From Undaria pinnatifida (lineage: Eukaryota; Sar; Phaeophyceae; Laminariales; Alariaceae): 64,000 nt of DNA. The position numbers were made by a program, and so were the translations under genes. The stretch is from the NCBI GenBank assembly GCA_012845835.1, contig JABAKD010000026.1:9447058-9511057 (forward strand), given 5' to 3'. The first letter of the stretch is position 1. Each line of letters opens with the position of its first letter. The notes below the pieces were generated by a model. It was not told the DNA's origin and ran no database searches. It worked only from the letters and a program-made list of their open reading frames with translations. This document shows, piece after piece, positions 52,496-63,215 of the stretch.

Positions 52496-53589
52496 TTTTT
52501 GGTAGAGTTGAAGAATGTGCTGTGCTGTCCCAAATTGGGGTACAACCTTTTTTCCCCCAGCGCAGAATTTGATGGCGAGTCATGGAATGGTCTTGGTGGT
52601 CCTCGTGGTGTGATGACTGCTTTCCACGGACATGTGACTTTCGAGAATTTCGATGGCATGCTTGTTGCGACTGCGTATCGTGAGGGTGATGCCTCTATTG
52701 GATCCGTGTTGGCTGCCCTCACTCCTTCAAACCCCAAGAACGAAACATTTATGCTCACTCACATGAAGGATTGCTTCGTACTACTGCAAAGCGACTGGGT
52801 ATCAAGTTGACTGGTAGCCTAGATGCTTGTACGGGATGTTCGATGTCGAACGCAACTAGAAAAGGGATTGCTCGTGAAACTAAATGTAGATCAGATAAAA
52901 AGTTAGGGAGAGTTTATGTTGACCTGGGAGGGAAGAAGGCCGTTGTGTTCATAGGGGGAAAGTATTACCCCATGATTGTGAAGGATGATTTCACAAGGCG
53001 TGCATGGATCTATTTCCTGAGAAGTAAATCAGACGCTGCGAGTGCTTTCCAAAGTTTTCTTGCTAGTGTGCGTGCTGATGGAATCCCATCATTGGTTGAG
53101 ATTGTTAGATCTGACAATGGAGGGGAGTTTTTTAGTGAAGAATTTGCATCTGTGTGCAATGAGCTCTTGATTAAGCAAGAGTTCACCCCAGCTTACAGTC
53201 CTCAATACAACGGTGTTGCAGAGCGTGGCTTGGGATTGATAGAGGAGGCCGCAATGGCGGCTCGTGTTCAGGCGAAAGTTCTTTTTGGCCATGTACAGTT
53301 ACCTAAGACTGACAGACTCTGGGCTGAGGCAATGCACTGGGCTTGCGAAGCACTTAATCACACGGCTTGTTCTGCTAACCCCGAGTCGCCGTGTGAAATG
53401 TGGTATGGGGAAGCTCGTCCTGCTAAACCTTATCAATTTTTGAAACCGGCGTACTGCAAGTGGCAGCGACCGTCGAAGCTGTTTCCGAAGGGTGAGAGTT
53501 GCTTTATGTCGGTCCTTCGAGAGACCACCCGCGTGATTGTCATAGAGTACTTACGAGGGCTGGGACTATTCAGGAAACGAGGGATGTAA
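52496..53589 (+). pseudogene. Copia protease tail and integrase
   Basis: The frame runs to about 52770 (LTHMKD, part of the pre-integrase H/H/C/C zinc site), then shifts by one base into TTAKRLGIKLTGSLDACTGC. The integrase core has three acidic residues in the D,D(35)E arrangement: VYVDLGG (about 52916), IVRSDNGGEFFSEEF (about 53113) and NGVAERGLGLIEEA (about 53225). Integrase joins the element's DNA to the host chromosome. The frame ends at 53587-53589, but its natural continuation (ESCF then YVGPSRDHPRDCHRV) is in another frame from about 53499. Confidence 0.88.
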
Positions 53590-54521
53590 CGTGGGAGGCG
53601 TTGCCGTCACAACATCCTCCACCGCAACCTCCGTTGCCGATAGAGATCGCGGAGGAGGGAGGGGAGGAAAGTGACAACGATGTAGAAGCCGAGGTATGGC
53701 CGCTTGTAGGGAGGGGAGTTGCCCACACACTGTTGCGAAATAACGCGGCAGTGGTCCCCTCTGGTGCAGCAACGAACGAGGTAGTGGTCCCCCCTGGTGA
53801 AGCAGTCGATGTGGTTGAAAATGTTGACGCAGAGAGTGTAGGTCGATCGCCGTTTGCCCCCTCTGTGCCATCTTCGCCCGTTCCCTCTGTGTCGTCTCCA
53901 GCACCTGAGTTCACCGATGGTGAGGGGCAGGGAGGGCAAGATGTGCGGGAACTAGAGTCTGTGGGTCCTGAAGAGCATATATTATCTCCAGTTGCTCGTC
54001 GTCCGCGGCATGTAGCTGAGGTAGCTGATTTCAACAACCTTGCGCGTGAGAATGATGAAGTAAGAGAAGGTAGAACTCGCGCGCAAACCCGTGCAGTTAA
54101 CCAGCAGAATGTATCTGGCCTTGTGGCCACTCTACGGCCCGTCTGCGCAACAGAGATAATATATGCGCTGGTGGCGGAGCAGAGAGCAGGTGACGCAGTG
54201 GAATTACCGAAAGAACTAGTGCAGGACGTAGAGTCTGAGCCTGATAGCTATCAAGAAGCCCGGCAATCGAAGTACGCCACGATTTGGGATGGAGCTATGT
54301 CTGCAGAAGTTGAAGGCTTGATATGGGCAGGAACGTTCACGTTAGCGATAAAGATCCCAATAGGCTGTTACGTGATAGATGCTAGATGGGTTTTCAAATG
54401 GAAAGCAGACGAAACAGGAAAGATAGTGAAGGCCAAGGCTACGCTTGTCGCGAAGGGCTTCAGGCAGAAGTATGGTGTAGACTATCTTGAGACTTTCTCG
54501 CCTACTGCAAATCCTGCATAA
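53499..54521 (+). pseudogene. Copia integrase C-terminus, spacer and start of reverse transcriptase
   Basis: It begins with the conserved copia segment HPRDCHRVLTRAGTIQETRD of the integrase C-terminus. A long Pro/Val/Glu-rich spacer follows. RT starts at SYQEARQSKYATIWDGAMSA, then DARWVFKWKADETGKIVKAK and VAKGFRQKYGVDYLETFSP. TAA at 54519-54521 breaks RT; the next in-frame codons (VRLLVALACKYDLELLHWD) are the expected continuation. Confidence 0.88.
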
Positions 54522-55784
54522 GTTCGATTGTTGGTAGCATTGGCGTGCAAGTATGATTTGGAATTACTCCACTGGGACATTGAGCAGGCGTTTGTTCAGT
54601 CGAAGTTGGATCACGAGGTGTTCATGAAGTTGCCTCCTGGCTGTGGTTCGATGTCAGGAAAGGTTGTCCGTCTGAACAAGAGTTTGTACGGATTGAAACA
54701 GGCATCTAGAACATTTTACAAGAGGCTAGTATCGGATCTAAAGAGGATTGGTTTCGAGCAGTCTCTGTGTGACCCCTGTGTGCTGCGTTTCATGATGGTA
54801 GACGAGGTGATAGGGATGGTCGCGATTCACGTGGATGACATTCTGTATGCAGGAACTAAGAGTCTTGCCAAGGTGGTTGTAGAAGCTCTAGGCGATTCTA
54901 TTCCTACGAAGAATTTGGGTGAGGTCAAGTTCTTTCTTGGTTGCGCATTTATTCGCGACCGCGAGGCTGGTATGATTGAGATTTCTCAGGAAAGTTACAT
55001 CAGGAGTGTGCTTGAGAGATTCAAAAATTGTCGCACCAGCTCGATCCCTGCTTCCCCTGCTAACGATAACAGGTCCGTGATGGAGGATGAGGAAGCAGGA
55101 GATGTGCCGTTCCGAGAGGTGGTGGGGTGCCTGATGTGGGTCGCCAATGGGACGAGGCCCGACATCTCGAATGCTGTGCGGGCGGTGGCGAGGCACTCTC
55201 ATGAGCCAAAGAAGAGAGACTGGAAGGCAGCTCAGAAGATTCTGAACTATCTTCTGGCAACGGCACATCTAACTCTGAAGTACAAGAGAGACAGTACGGT
55301 TGATGACGTAGGCATGTTGGTGTACGTAGATGCAGACTTTGCCAGCAATGCCACTGACCGTAGATCAGTTTCGGGAGCACTAGCTATTGTGGCTGCCTGT
55401 CTTGTAGCTTGGCTTTCTTGGACGCAGAAATGCGTTTGGCAGTCGACTTCTGAGGCAGAGTGTCTTGCGATGGGCGATGGTGTGAAGGAGTCTCTGTTTG
55501 TGAACGGAATGCTTCAGTTCTTGAGGCCTAGTGTAGAGCCTCGTAAAATTGACATCCTTGAGGACAACGGGGGAGCGATTGCGCTTGCAGAGAATCCGCT
55601 TAGCTCGAGCAGGAGTGAGCACATCGACGTGAGGCACCACTTTCTTAGAAATCTGACCGAGGAGGGTGTGATCGAGATCACGCATGTTCCCAGCGAGAAA
55701 CAACATGCGGACATCCTCACGAAGGCTCTGCCGAGAAGTATTTTTGATGTTCACCGTGACTTTGCATTGGGCTCTAGGAAGTAG
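54522..55784 (+). CDS. Copia reverse transcriptase and RNase H
   Basis: The RT palm is complete in this frame: LLHWDIEQAFVQSKLDHEVF, MKLPPGCG, LNKSLYGLKQASRTFYKRL and the catalytic VAIHVDDILYAG (the YVDD-box position reads HVDD, near 54825). RNase H follows with VYVDADFASNATDRRSVSGA, QSTSEAECLAMGDGVKES, EDNGGAIALA and HIDVRHHFLR to KQHADILTKALPR. The stop is TAG at 55782-55784, about 70 bp before the right LTR. RT copies element RNA into DNA and RNase H removes the RNA strand. Confidence 0.92.
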   Translation, partial: VRLLVALACKYDLELLHWDIEQAFVQSKLDHEVFMKLPPGCGSMSGKVVRLNKSLYGLKQASRTFYKRLVSDLKRIGFEQSLCDPCVLRFMMVDEVIGMVAIHVDDILYAGTKSLAKVVVEALGDSIPTKNLGEVKFFLGCAFIRDREAGMIEISQESYIRSVLERFKNCRTSSIPASPANDNRSVMEDEEAGDVPFREVVGCLMWVANGTRPDISNAVRAVARHSHEPKKRDWKAAQKILNYLLATAHLTLKYKRDSTVDDVGMLVYVDADFASNATDRRSVSGALAIVAACLVAWLSWTQKCVWQSTSEAECLAMGDGVKESLFVNGMLQFLRPSVEPRKIDILEDNGGAIALAENPLSSSRSEHIDVRHHFLRNLTEEGVIEITHVPSEKQHADILTKALPRSIFDVHRDFALGSRK

Positions 55785-55847
55785 GAGTCTGAATTATTTT
55801 TGTTTGTCATACTGCATGTTGTGGGTCTGGTAGATACAACAGCCCCT

Positions 55848-55855
55848 AGGGAGGG
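55848..55855 (+). promoter_or_regulatory. Polypurine tract
   Basis: AGGGAGGG abuts the right LTR, the standard place for the plus-strand DNA priming site. No convincing tRNA primer-binding site was recognised after the left LTR (50537 onward). Confidence 0.75.
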
Positions 55856-56370
55856 TGTTGGTGATAGCGGCGGCAGTGTGTATCGGCCGAGCTGCTGTAG
55901 ATCATCTGATTGGATAATTTGAATATTGAATTGTCAATTGTAGTAAGTTGATGCTGGATATTCTGGGAATATTCTTTGTGGTTCTTCGGTAGGTTGCACA
56001 CAAGTACGAGCTATACAATGGACCGTAGGTGTGTGTGTCGGTACATTGGTATGTGGTACATTGGACACTTATCCAGTAGGAAGGTTCAGGCATTGTTGCT
56101 ATAGGTCTGACTATCAGGCTATTGTCATGTTAGGGGTATTGTTTGTGGTACGGGCAACAACCCGAGGGTTTTGAGGCACGTCTGAAAGTACATTAGGCCG
56201 TGTTCTGTGTTATTCGTGATCGGGTAGTTGCATAGCGTGATCCTGAGGGTGAGGTTGTGCGCGCCCACGAGCGCCCCCACCCTGCTCACTCCACCTTGCC
56301 TACCTGTCTCAGAAGGGCAATTGCTCAATAATACAACATATTTTCCCCAGAAACCACGAGTTTACCACCA
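55856..56370 (+). repeat. Right LTR of the copia element
   Basis: Starts TGTTGGTGATAGCGGCGGCA and ends GAGTTTACCACCA, followed by the CCCCC target duplication. Confidence 0.9.
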
Positions 56371-56375
56371 CCCCC

Positions 56376-58035
56376 GACCACCGTTTCCACCGGCTATCAT
56401 GCCGTTTCGTCTCCATGATTGTGCGTCTTTTGTCGGCCTGGGATGGAGGTCCTGGCTTATCCGCACCCGCTCGATTCTGCTTCCCTGCCGGCCTTCCGAC
56501 AGGGGCAGGAGGAGCGACCACACGCTGAATTCCATCCCGGGCGAATAGCAGCAGCGCCACAAAGACCGCCCTACGGCAGGCGTGCACAACATGTATTTGC
56601 CTCATGTTTTTGTGCTTTTGAGGTACGCCGCCGCCGCTGGGGCGCCGCTTGGGCAGAGCCGACTACAGCAGTACTACAGCAGCACTACTACTGGTACTAC
56701 CAGAGTTGCGCCGCGCACAACCTCCGTGTCGCTTGCTGATTGGCCTGTACTATGGTGTACTATGTGGAGGGACTGTGTAGAAAAAAAAAAGGCCTAAATG
56801 GAGCCTTCTGATTGGTCTGTACTAAGGGTAGGCAGGTAAGACCATGGGGGTCGAGATTGAATCCCATCAGTACGTACGTGTCCAGCGCCAGTACTCGTAC
56901 GATGGGGACTTTTGATACGAGCGATTCTTATTTATGCAGTAAAATTTGCGTGGTAAAAAATAAAAGGACGAATAGGTGGATTTTCAACCGGCAAAAAACA
57001 AATCAGCAGTTGTTCCGTGCGCCGTCTTTCTATCGTGGTTTTGGTGTTTTTTCTTTGTTTCCTGTTGGGTGGGACGGTAGTCCTTTCGCAGGTTTTCTCT
57101 TTCTCTGATGGAGGTGTGGAGGCACACCGAGCTGGGTTATGTGCGCAACCGCACGCTCGAGGGTCAACAAAGAGGGAACAACTCAGAGTCTGCCTCGAGG
57201 AGCCAGGATGATCTTGAAGGATTATAGTGATAAGGAGGCGGTACAATCTAGGGAATAGGGACTGGCATCGACATCACCCCCCCCTTTTTTCAGACGTGCA
57301 AACGTGCGCGTCTTATAAGAGGTGTCGACTCGGGATGACAGGATCTCAGGAATTCCCTGGAATTCGCCGATAATCATTAATATTATTGCAGCAGAGCCCG
57401 AAACTCGGGTAAAACAATTGGTCAATATGACTTCATATCCGTGTCGATGAAACACGTAAATATAATTATGAGTCATCTCAAGTATTAACGGACTCCCATG
57501 CTGTACAATGTTATCGTTGCTTCAAAACGTTTCGAATCGCGACACAATCCTTGGACATGTTCCTACGGGAACGACAATGACAGTTTAGAGCTAGCACGAA
57601 CTAGCTACGAAACTTTCAGAGAACAGGTTCACTGCTAAGCCTCAGCTTGCGCGACTTTGCTGGGTGCAGTTGTGACCTGTAGTACGATTGACAACCTAGG
57701 ACCTTCTTCAAGTGTGCTCAGACTGCAAACACTTGGTACTTCATGAAGATTTTGACATACTGATAAACGAGGTCCGGCTCCTCGACCTTGCTACGTAGCA
57801 TGGTGGGATTGCCATGGTATATATCATGGTGTTACTGACTACTTTATTACGAAAATCAGCAATTATTTCAGAATAGGTACTCTTCGTGTTTTGTTGAGCC
57901 AGATATTGAACTTAACGACGAGTGATACACGCCAGGATGGGCAATCATCCCCCTTCACCGCCAGTTCGTCGCAAAGAGTGCGCGAAATGAGGAACTGTAG
58001 GGCTTCTATTGTCGCTGAGACAGAGAAGCCCTTTC
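56376..58035. other. Unassigned sequence right of the copia element
   Basis: A CAGCAGTACTACAGCAGCAC microsatellite-like tract lies at 56663-56690. No gene was recognised; frames are short and unsupported. A minus-strand frame at 56309-56605 has Arg/Pro-rich sequence without a domain. Confidence 0.35.
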
Positions 58036-58039
58036 TCAT

Positions 58040-59214
58040 GGAGCATCAGCGCCTATATCCACTGCTGTTTGCGTTTTAGATTCAAGAAAAAATACGCTGG
58101 ATTGTTTAGATCGTCGACCGATTCAAAATCGTCCCCTCGTGGAGACGAAAGCAACTCGACTCAGCATAGCGAAGACTCGCCACGCGCACATACATGATGT
58201 GTCCTACTACTGCTGCTGTGCGGCAAGGTTGTACACGTAGCGTTGTGCTGTCCTCATGTTGTCCGGTCCCTGTCATCTGTGGTGGGAGCAAATCTCCGAC
58301 CCATAACATTTCCCCTCTGTTATGTACCTGGTGTACGTAAAAACACTTTGTCTACTTGGACGTAAATGTAAGGATGAATTGGTAAATTAATTACGATTAG
58401 AAAGTTTCCTATATTACCGCCCAAATTGGAGCGATCTATGGACATGCGATGGAGATGCGCGCGAAGTGGCAGCACAGCGGAAATATGGGGTATGGTGGGG
58501 TGACAATGGCACGCTCCGATCAAAGAATCGGCTTCTACAACAGCAGCCACACGCGCATAGAGTTGCAGGTTTTTGATGCTTTGGGGGGTGGACTGCTGCT
58601 GGGCGGCAGGATCGTAGCGTGGAGCCATCAGCGCCTATATCCACTGCTGTTTGCTTTTTATAGTCAAGCACGATCACGCTGGATTGTTTTGATCGTCCGA
58701 TTCAAATCGTTCCCTCGTGGAGACAAAAGCAACTCGCCTCAGCATAGAGAGGACTCGCCACGCACATGTACATGATGTATCTCACTACTGCTGCTGTGCG
58801 GTAGGGTTGTACACGTAGCGTTGTGCCGTCCTCATGTTTGGTGCCTGTCATCTGTGGCGTGAGCAAAATCCCCGACACAAAACAATACCCCTTTGTTATG
58901 TAGTACGGAATAATACTGCCTCTTTGGACGTAAATGTAAGGATGTGTTTGTATATCAATTACTATTAAAATGTTACTATATTACCGCCCAAATTGGCGCG
59001 ATCTATGGACATACAATTGAGATACGTCTATGGACATGCAATAGAGATGCGTCCGAAGCGGTGGCACACCAGAAATATGGGGTATGGTGGGGTGACAAAT
59101 GCCACGCTCCGATAAAAAAATCAGCTACTACAACAGCAGCCACACGCGCATACAGTTGCAGGCTGCTGCTGCTAGGGGGCTAGACTGCTGCTGGGCGGCA
59201 GGATTAGCGTGGTG
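58040..59214. repeat. 582-bp direct tandem duplication
   Basis: CATCAGCGCCTATATCCACT at 58044 recurs at 58626. GTACACGTAGCGTTGTG, TTGGACGTAAATGTAAGGAT, TATTACCGCCCAAATTGG, ACAACAGCAGCCACACGCGC and GACTGCTGCTGGGCGGCAGG follow in both units. Copies differ by small indels and substitutions. Inside copy 2, ATCTATGGACAT is locally repeated (about 59002 and 59028). Confidence 0.9.
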
Positions 59215-59980
59215 CTCTGTACAAAAAGAGGGAAAGAAACGTGTACCCTGTACAAGCAGGAAAGCCCGGTTTGCATCAAAGTTTTACGTGCGTATACGGG
59301 GATAGGGGATGCAGAAAACCCATCCCCGGGGATGTTGCGGAAACCCGGGGATTTGCCTAAAGTGTGCCCAAGGCCAAAAAAGTATAAAAGGCTTACCACG
59401 CGCGACACACTGCACGGATCGCGCCCAAACCTCCAGCAACGTGAGCCCGACGGTCAAATTATGCCCACCCCACCCGACGTTTGGGACAAAGGTGCGAGCA
59501 CGAAGAGATGTGCCCGAAGGGAAAAAAAAACACACACACAATTATACATATACATATTCGGGAAGTCGAGCCGACATTTTTGCCTCCGAGATGTTTCGTG
59601 TGAGGAAGTAGACTAAAAATGTTAAACAACAAAAAAATGCTACTCGGGTTACTTCCTTCTAAACTCGTTTTTCCACCACATTCTCCCCCACTAAACGTGA
59701 CACATTTCCCAGATCATGTCAGGAACCCCGATGAGGTACCCAGTATCCAATGCGACTTTTTCGGTATTGAAGTGACTTGCAATAATAATTATATTAGTTT
59801 AATTAATTTAAGTTAATTTTGTTTTATTTTATACTTAGTACTCCGGAGTATTTTTTTAAGGTGGAACTTTAACATGACATCTATTAGACTACTACTACTA
59901 TAGTAACTGTCTTCATACTCCCGATACATACCAAAACCCGCCACTATATGGTGAAAAATAAAATAAAACAATAATAATAC
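59215..59980. other. Unassigned non-coding stretch
   Basis: An inverted CATCCCCGGGGATG palindrome lies near 59322 and CCGGGGAT is repeated near 59345. An ACACACACA run lies at 59531-59540. No gene was recognised. Confidence 0.4.
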
Positions 59981-59989
59981 CAGCGGGGC

Positions 59990-60030
59990 TTCGCCTCGGC
60001 GGGCTGTCGCCCGCCTGCGGCTCCGCGCAT
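59990..60030 (-). mobile_element. Hairpin resembling an R2-type end (locus F)
   Basis: Arms GGCGGGC and GCCCGCC around GACA (about 59999-60016), followed on the minus strand by GAGGCGAAGCCCCGCTGG. CCTTGGCATCAC, a variant of the R2 motif, lies upstream at about 60103-60092. The terminal CCTTGTA is missing, so it may be a diverged or truncated end. Confidence 0.35.
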
Positions 60031-60175
60031 GCCCGTAATGGCAGAAGTAGGTACGATGCTAGGAAAGCGGAGGTAGCACAATACGAGCGACTGTGATGCC
60101 AAGGGGTGTAACTTGAACTGTAAAGCTTTTCGAGAACGGGCGTGATGAAAAAAAAAGGGGAGATAGATGTTAAAG

Positions 60176-60690
60176 GCGACTTGATTCTTGTATGGGGGGT
60201 CTGACATGACTTGAATTTGAACGGGGGGTCTAAAATGACTTGATTGTTGTATAGTGGGTTGGTAATGGCTCGGTTTTTGTATAGTGGGTCTGGAAATGAC
60301 TCGGTTTTTGTTAGAGGGGTCTGAAATGGCTTGAAATTGTATGGGGGGTCTTAAATGACTTGATTTTTGTATGGTGGGTTGAAATGTTGTGGAATTGTAT
60401 CGGGGGACTAAAATGACTTGGTTTTTGTATTGTGGTTATGAAATGACATGAAATTGTATCGGGGGTCTGAAATGACTTGAAATTGAATGGCGGGTCTGGA
60501 ATGAGTTGATTTTTTTCATAGGGGGGTTTGAAATGTCTTGATTTTTGTATGGGGGGTCTGAAGCGGTTTGGTTTTTGTATTGTCGGCTGGAAATGACTTG
60601 AAATTGTAAAGTGAGTATGAAATGACTTGGTTTTTGTATGGTGGGTCTGAAATGACTTGAATTTGTATTGGAACGTAAAAATAACTCCAT
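60176..60690. repeat. Minisatellite of 29-31-bp units
   Basis: About 17 units of the form GACTTGATTTTTGTATGGGG then GGTCTGAAAT. Units vary at several positions (AAATTGTAT for TTTTTGTAT, GTGGG for GGGGG). On the minus strand they read as repeats of FQT/SHFR residues in changing frames, so the array is not coding. Confidence 0.9.
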
Positions 60691-60719
60691 TTCTGTGTAT
60701 ACACAGTAGTGGGTCTAAA

Positions 60720-60752
60720 ATTGGGCGGCGTCAGCCGCAAACACCTTGTACT
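60720..60752 (+). mobile_element. R2-type hairpin end (locus G)
   Basis: GCGGC, GTCA and GCCGC form a short hairpin at 60726-60739, followed by AAACACCTTGTA. The loop GTCA and the CCTTGTA end match loci A-E. It closes the region that holds the 30-bp minisatellite. Confidence 0.45.
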
Positions 60753-61690
60753 CGTACGTATTCGATTTGTATTTACAGCAGTACCGCAAGTGTATTGAAA
60801 ACAATACTACAGGTGTGCTATGTGCTCGTACGAATGCTACGGACGGCAACAACACATATCAGTATATATACCACATCGTACTACGCGACGTGTACGTACG
60901 TACATACCACAGATAATATTGATGATACGGGTACCTATTATTGCTGCTGTGAATGTACCAGGTACTAGTTACTGCTGCGGTGCTGGTGCGCCTCGCAAGA
61001 AATGTCTCGACATGCTCCTGAGGAAATCATGCAGGAATCCGTTTGTGGATTGCAAGCTACAAAGCATTTAGCATAGGATATGATACGAACAGAAACAACA
61101 CACACCGAACAGCAGTATCATACCGCTGAATACCACGCACGTGTATGAATGCTAAACAGAGCTCATCGTATATGATACTCTGTTACTGCTTGCTGTGGTA
61201 CTCGTACTCGTATAGTCTATGTACGTGTATGCCAGCTAAGTATCAGCAGTAAAAGAAGCCGGTATATAAATCCGGGTTTGTTTGTCGTCTACTTGAAAAA
61301 ACGGAATCTTGGATAATAATAATGCGTTTTGCGCGTATCATAGAAATAAAAAACATGTGACTAAAAGGGCATGTAATCCTGGAAAAATCGAAGCCCCGTG
61401 AGAGATGAGTTGGGCACGGCCGAGGCCGCCCTTGGCAGAGCAGGCAGAGCAGGGGTCTGCGAGCACGATGAGGGAGTTGCGTGCCGTCGGGTGGACCTCA
61501 TCGCCAGTTATTCGCGTAAAGGGCAAAAATCTACGTCTAAGAAAAGCTGAGGAGCTCTCACAGGCAAGCACCAACAATATCCTACATGTATTTAAAAACC
61601 ACCCCCAACTAATTAAAGAAAACTTACTTGCGCACGTAACCACAAGAAGTACCAACAATCCTGACCAAGCCATCCATCCTCAAACCATCC
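60753..61690. other. Unassigned stretch with one unsupported ORF
   Basis: A plus-strand ATG frame at 61405-61713 (about 100 codons, Arg/Glu/Ala-rich then Asn/His/Thr-rich) has no recognisable domain, and its end runs into the R1 repeat. The rest holds TACTGCTGC-type short repeats. Confidence 0.35.
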
Positions 61691-61694
61691 ACCA

Positions 61695-61970
61695 TACATA
61701 TTATAAAAATTAAAATACACTCCAGCTGTGAGATCGAAGATTTCGTCGAAACTCATCTTTGCAAGCTGTGTGTGATACTCCGATCGCGCGTATTACGAGT
61801 AGTGTGTCCTCATTAAGGATATAGGTCGGCGACTCCCCTTACAACTACAGTGTAGCTATCAGGGTCAACAGGATGATTTTAGTCAGTCTGTGCGCGGAAA
61901 CTATAAAACCCGTTTCTGAGGGGGACAAAATCTGACAGCTGTGAAGGGAAAGGGGGCCTGGTTTTGATCA
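61695..61970 (+). repeat. R1 repeat
   Basis: Starts ATTATAAAAATTAAAATACA and carries the full stem-loop, TCCTCATTAAGGATATAGGT and GCGCGGAAACTATAAAACCC. It is truncated before the ATGCATCAGTTTATCAAG block and joined to GGGGGCCTGGTTTTGATCAA. Confidence 0.85.
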
Positions 61971-63215
61971 AAAGCGAGCGGGTTTGGAGGGGGGGGGGGG
62001 GGGGGAAGGGGCAATTTGTGCATGTAAGCTATAAATCCTTTCGAGGGGATAAATCTGACGGTTTTGGCACCACCAGTATATTATTGGGGGCGGGGGGGGG
62101 GGGGGGGGGGGGGGGTTGGGCCGGGGGGGGGGGGGGGGAGGGCTTTAGGTGAAGGGTTTGTTATACGTGTGGTGCTAGCTCTAGGCGATGGTGCGGGTGA
62201 TGGGGAAGAAGGGGGCGTTCGAGGCGGGGTGGGGGGGGGGGAACACAGCGGCATGGATGGCTCTCGAAAGATAATGAGGTGATATCCTGTGCGTGAAGTG
62301 TTTATTAATGTGGCGGATTTTGATATTTGGTGGGGCGTTTGAGTAAGGGAGAGCAAGAGCGGGGGGGGGGGGGGGGGGGGGAAGATTTTTTAGGAGGTTT
62401 AGGTCACAAATAATATTCAAATACACTTCGGCTGTGAGATCAAAGATATGTAGCAGCTTGTTATACGCGTGGTGGGGGGGGGCGGGGGGCGGGGGGAAGG
62501 GCTTTAGGTGAGGGGTTTGTTACACGTGTGGTGCTAGCTCTAGGCGATGGTGCGGGTGATGGGGAAGAAGGGGGCGTTCGAGGCGGGGGGGGGGCGGAAC
62601 ACAGCGGCATGGATGGCTCTCGAAAGATAATGAGGTGATATCCTGTGCGTGAAGTGTTTATTAATGTGGCGGATTTTGATATTTGGTGGGGCGTTTGAGT
62701 AAGGGAGAGCAAGAGCGGGGGGGGGGGGGGGGGGGGAGATTTTTTAGGAGGTTTAGGTCACAAATAATATTCAAATACACTTCGGCTGTGAGATCAAAGA
62801 TATGTAGCAGCTTGTTATACGCGTGGTGGGGGGGGGCGGGGGGCGGGGGGAAGGGCTTTAGGTGAGGGGTTTGTTACACGTGTGGTGCTAGGTCTAGGCG
62901 ATGGTGCGGGTGATGGGGAAGAAGGGGGCGTTCGAGGCGGGGGGGGGGCGGAACACAGCGGCATGGATGGCTCTCGAAAGATAATGAGGTGATATCCTGT
63001 GCGTGAAGTGTTTATTAATGTGGCGGATTTCGATATTTGGTGAGGCGTTTGAGTAAGGGAGAGCAAGAGGGGGGGGGGGGAGATTTTTTAGGAGGTTTAG
63101 GTCACAAATAATATTCAAATACACTTCGGCTGTGAGATCAAAGATATGTAGCAGCTTGTTATACGCGTGGTGCTAGGTCTAGGCGATCGTGCAGGTGGTC
63201 GGAAAAGAGGGGAAG
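61970..63215 (+). repeat. G-rich tandem array of about 356-bp units
   Basis: Three units, with GAACACAGCGGCATGGATGG at 62241, 62597 and 62951 (periods 356 and 354). Each has GTGCTAGSTCTAGGCGATGG, GATGGGGAAGAAGGGGGCGT, GATAATGAGGTGATATCCTG, AATATTCAAATACACTTCGG, GCTGTGAGATCAAAGATATG and long G runs, up to about 20. Each unit contains a shortened R1 head (CGGCTGTGAGATC), so the array seems to have grown from the end of an R1 repeat. The second and third units are nearly identical. Confidence 0.9.

Larger units (their letters stand above)
50025..56370 (+). mobile_element. Ty1/copia LTR retrotransposon, structurally complete but with broken coding region
   Basis: LTRs of 512 and 515 bp flank a 5.3-kb interior in the order gag, protease, integrase, reverse transcriptase, RNase H, the copia order. 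Five C residues border it on both sides (50020-50024 and 56371-56375), a 5-bp target-site duplication. LTRs begin TGTTGG and end in CA. A polypurine tract lies directly before the right LTR. The LTRs differ by about ten substitutions and one 3-bp indel, about 98% identical. The coding region has frame changes near 51236, 52770 and 53500 and in-frame stops at 52493-52495 and 54519-54521, so this copy cannot make a full polyprotein unless some breaks are sequence errors. Confidence 0.93.
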
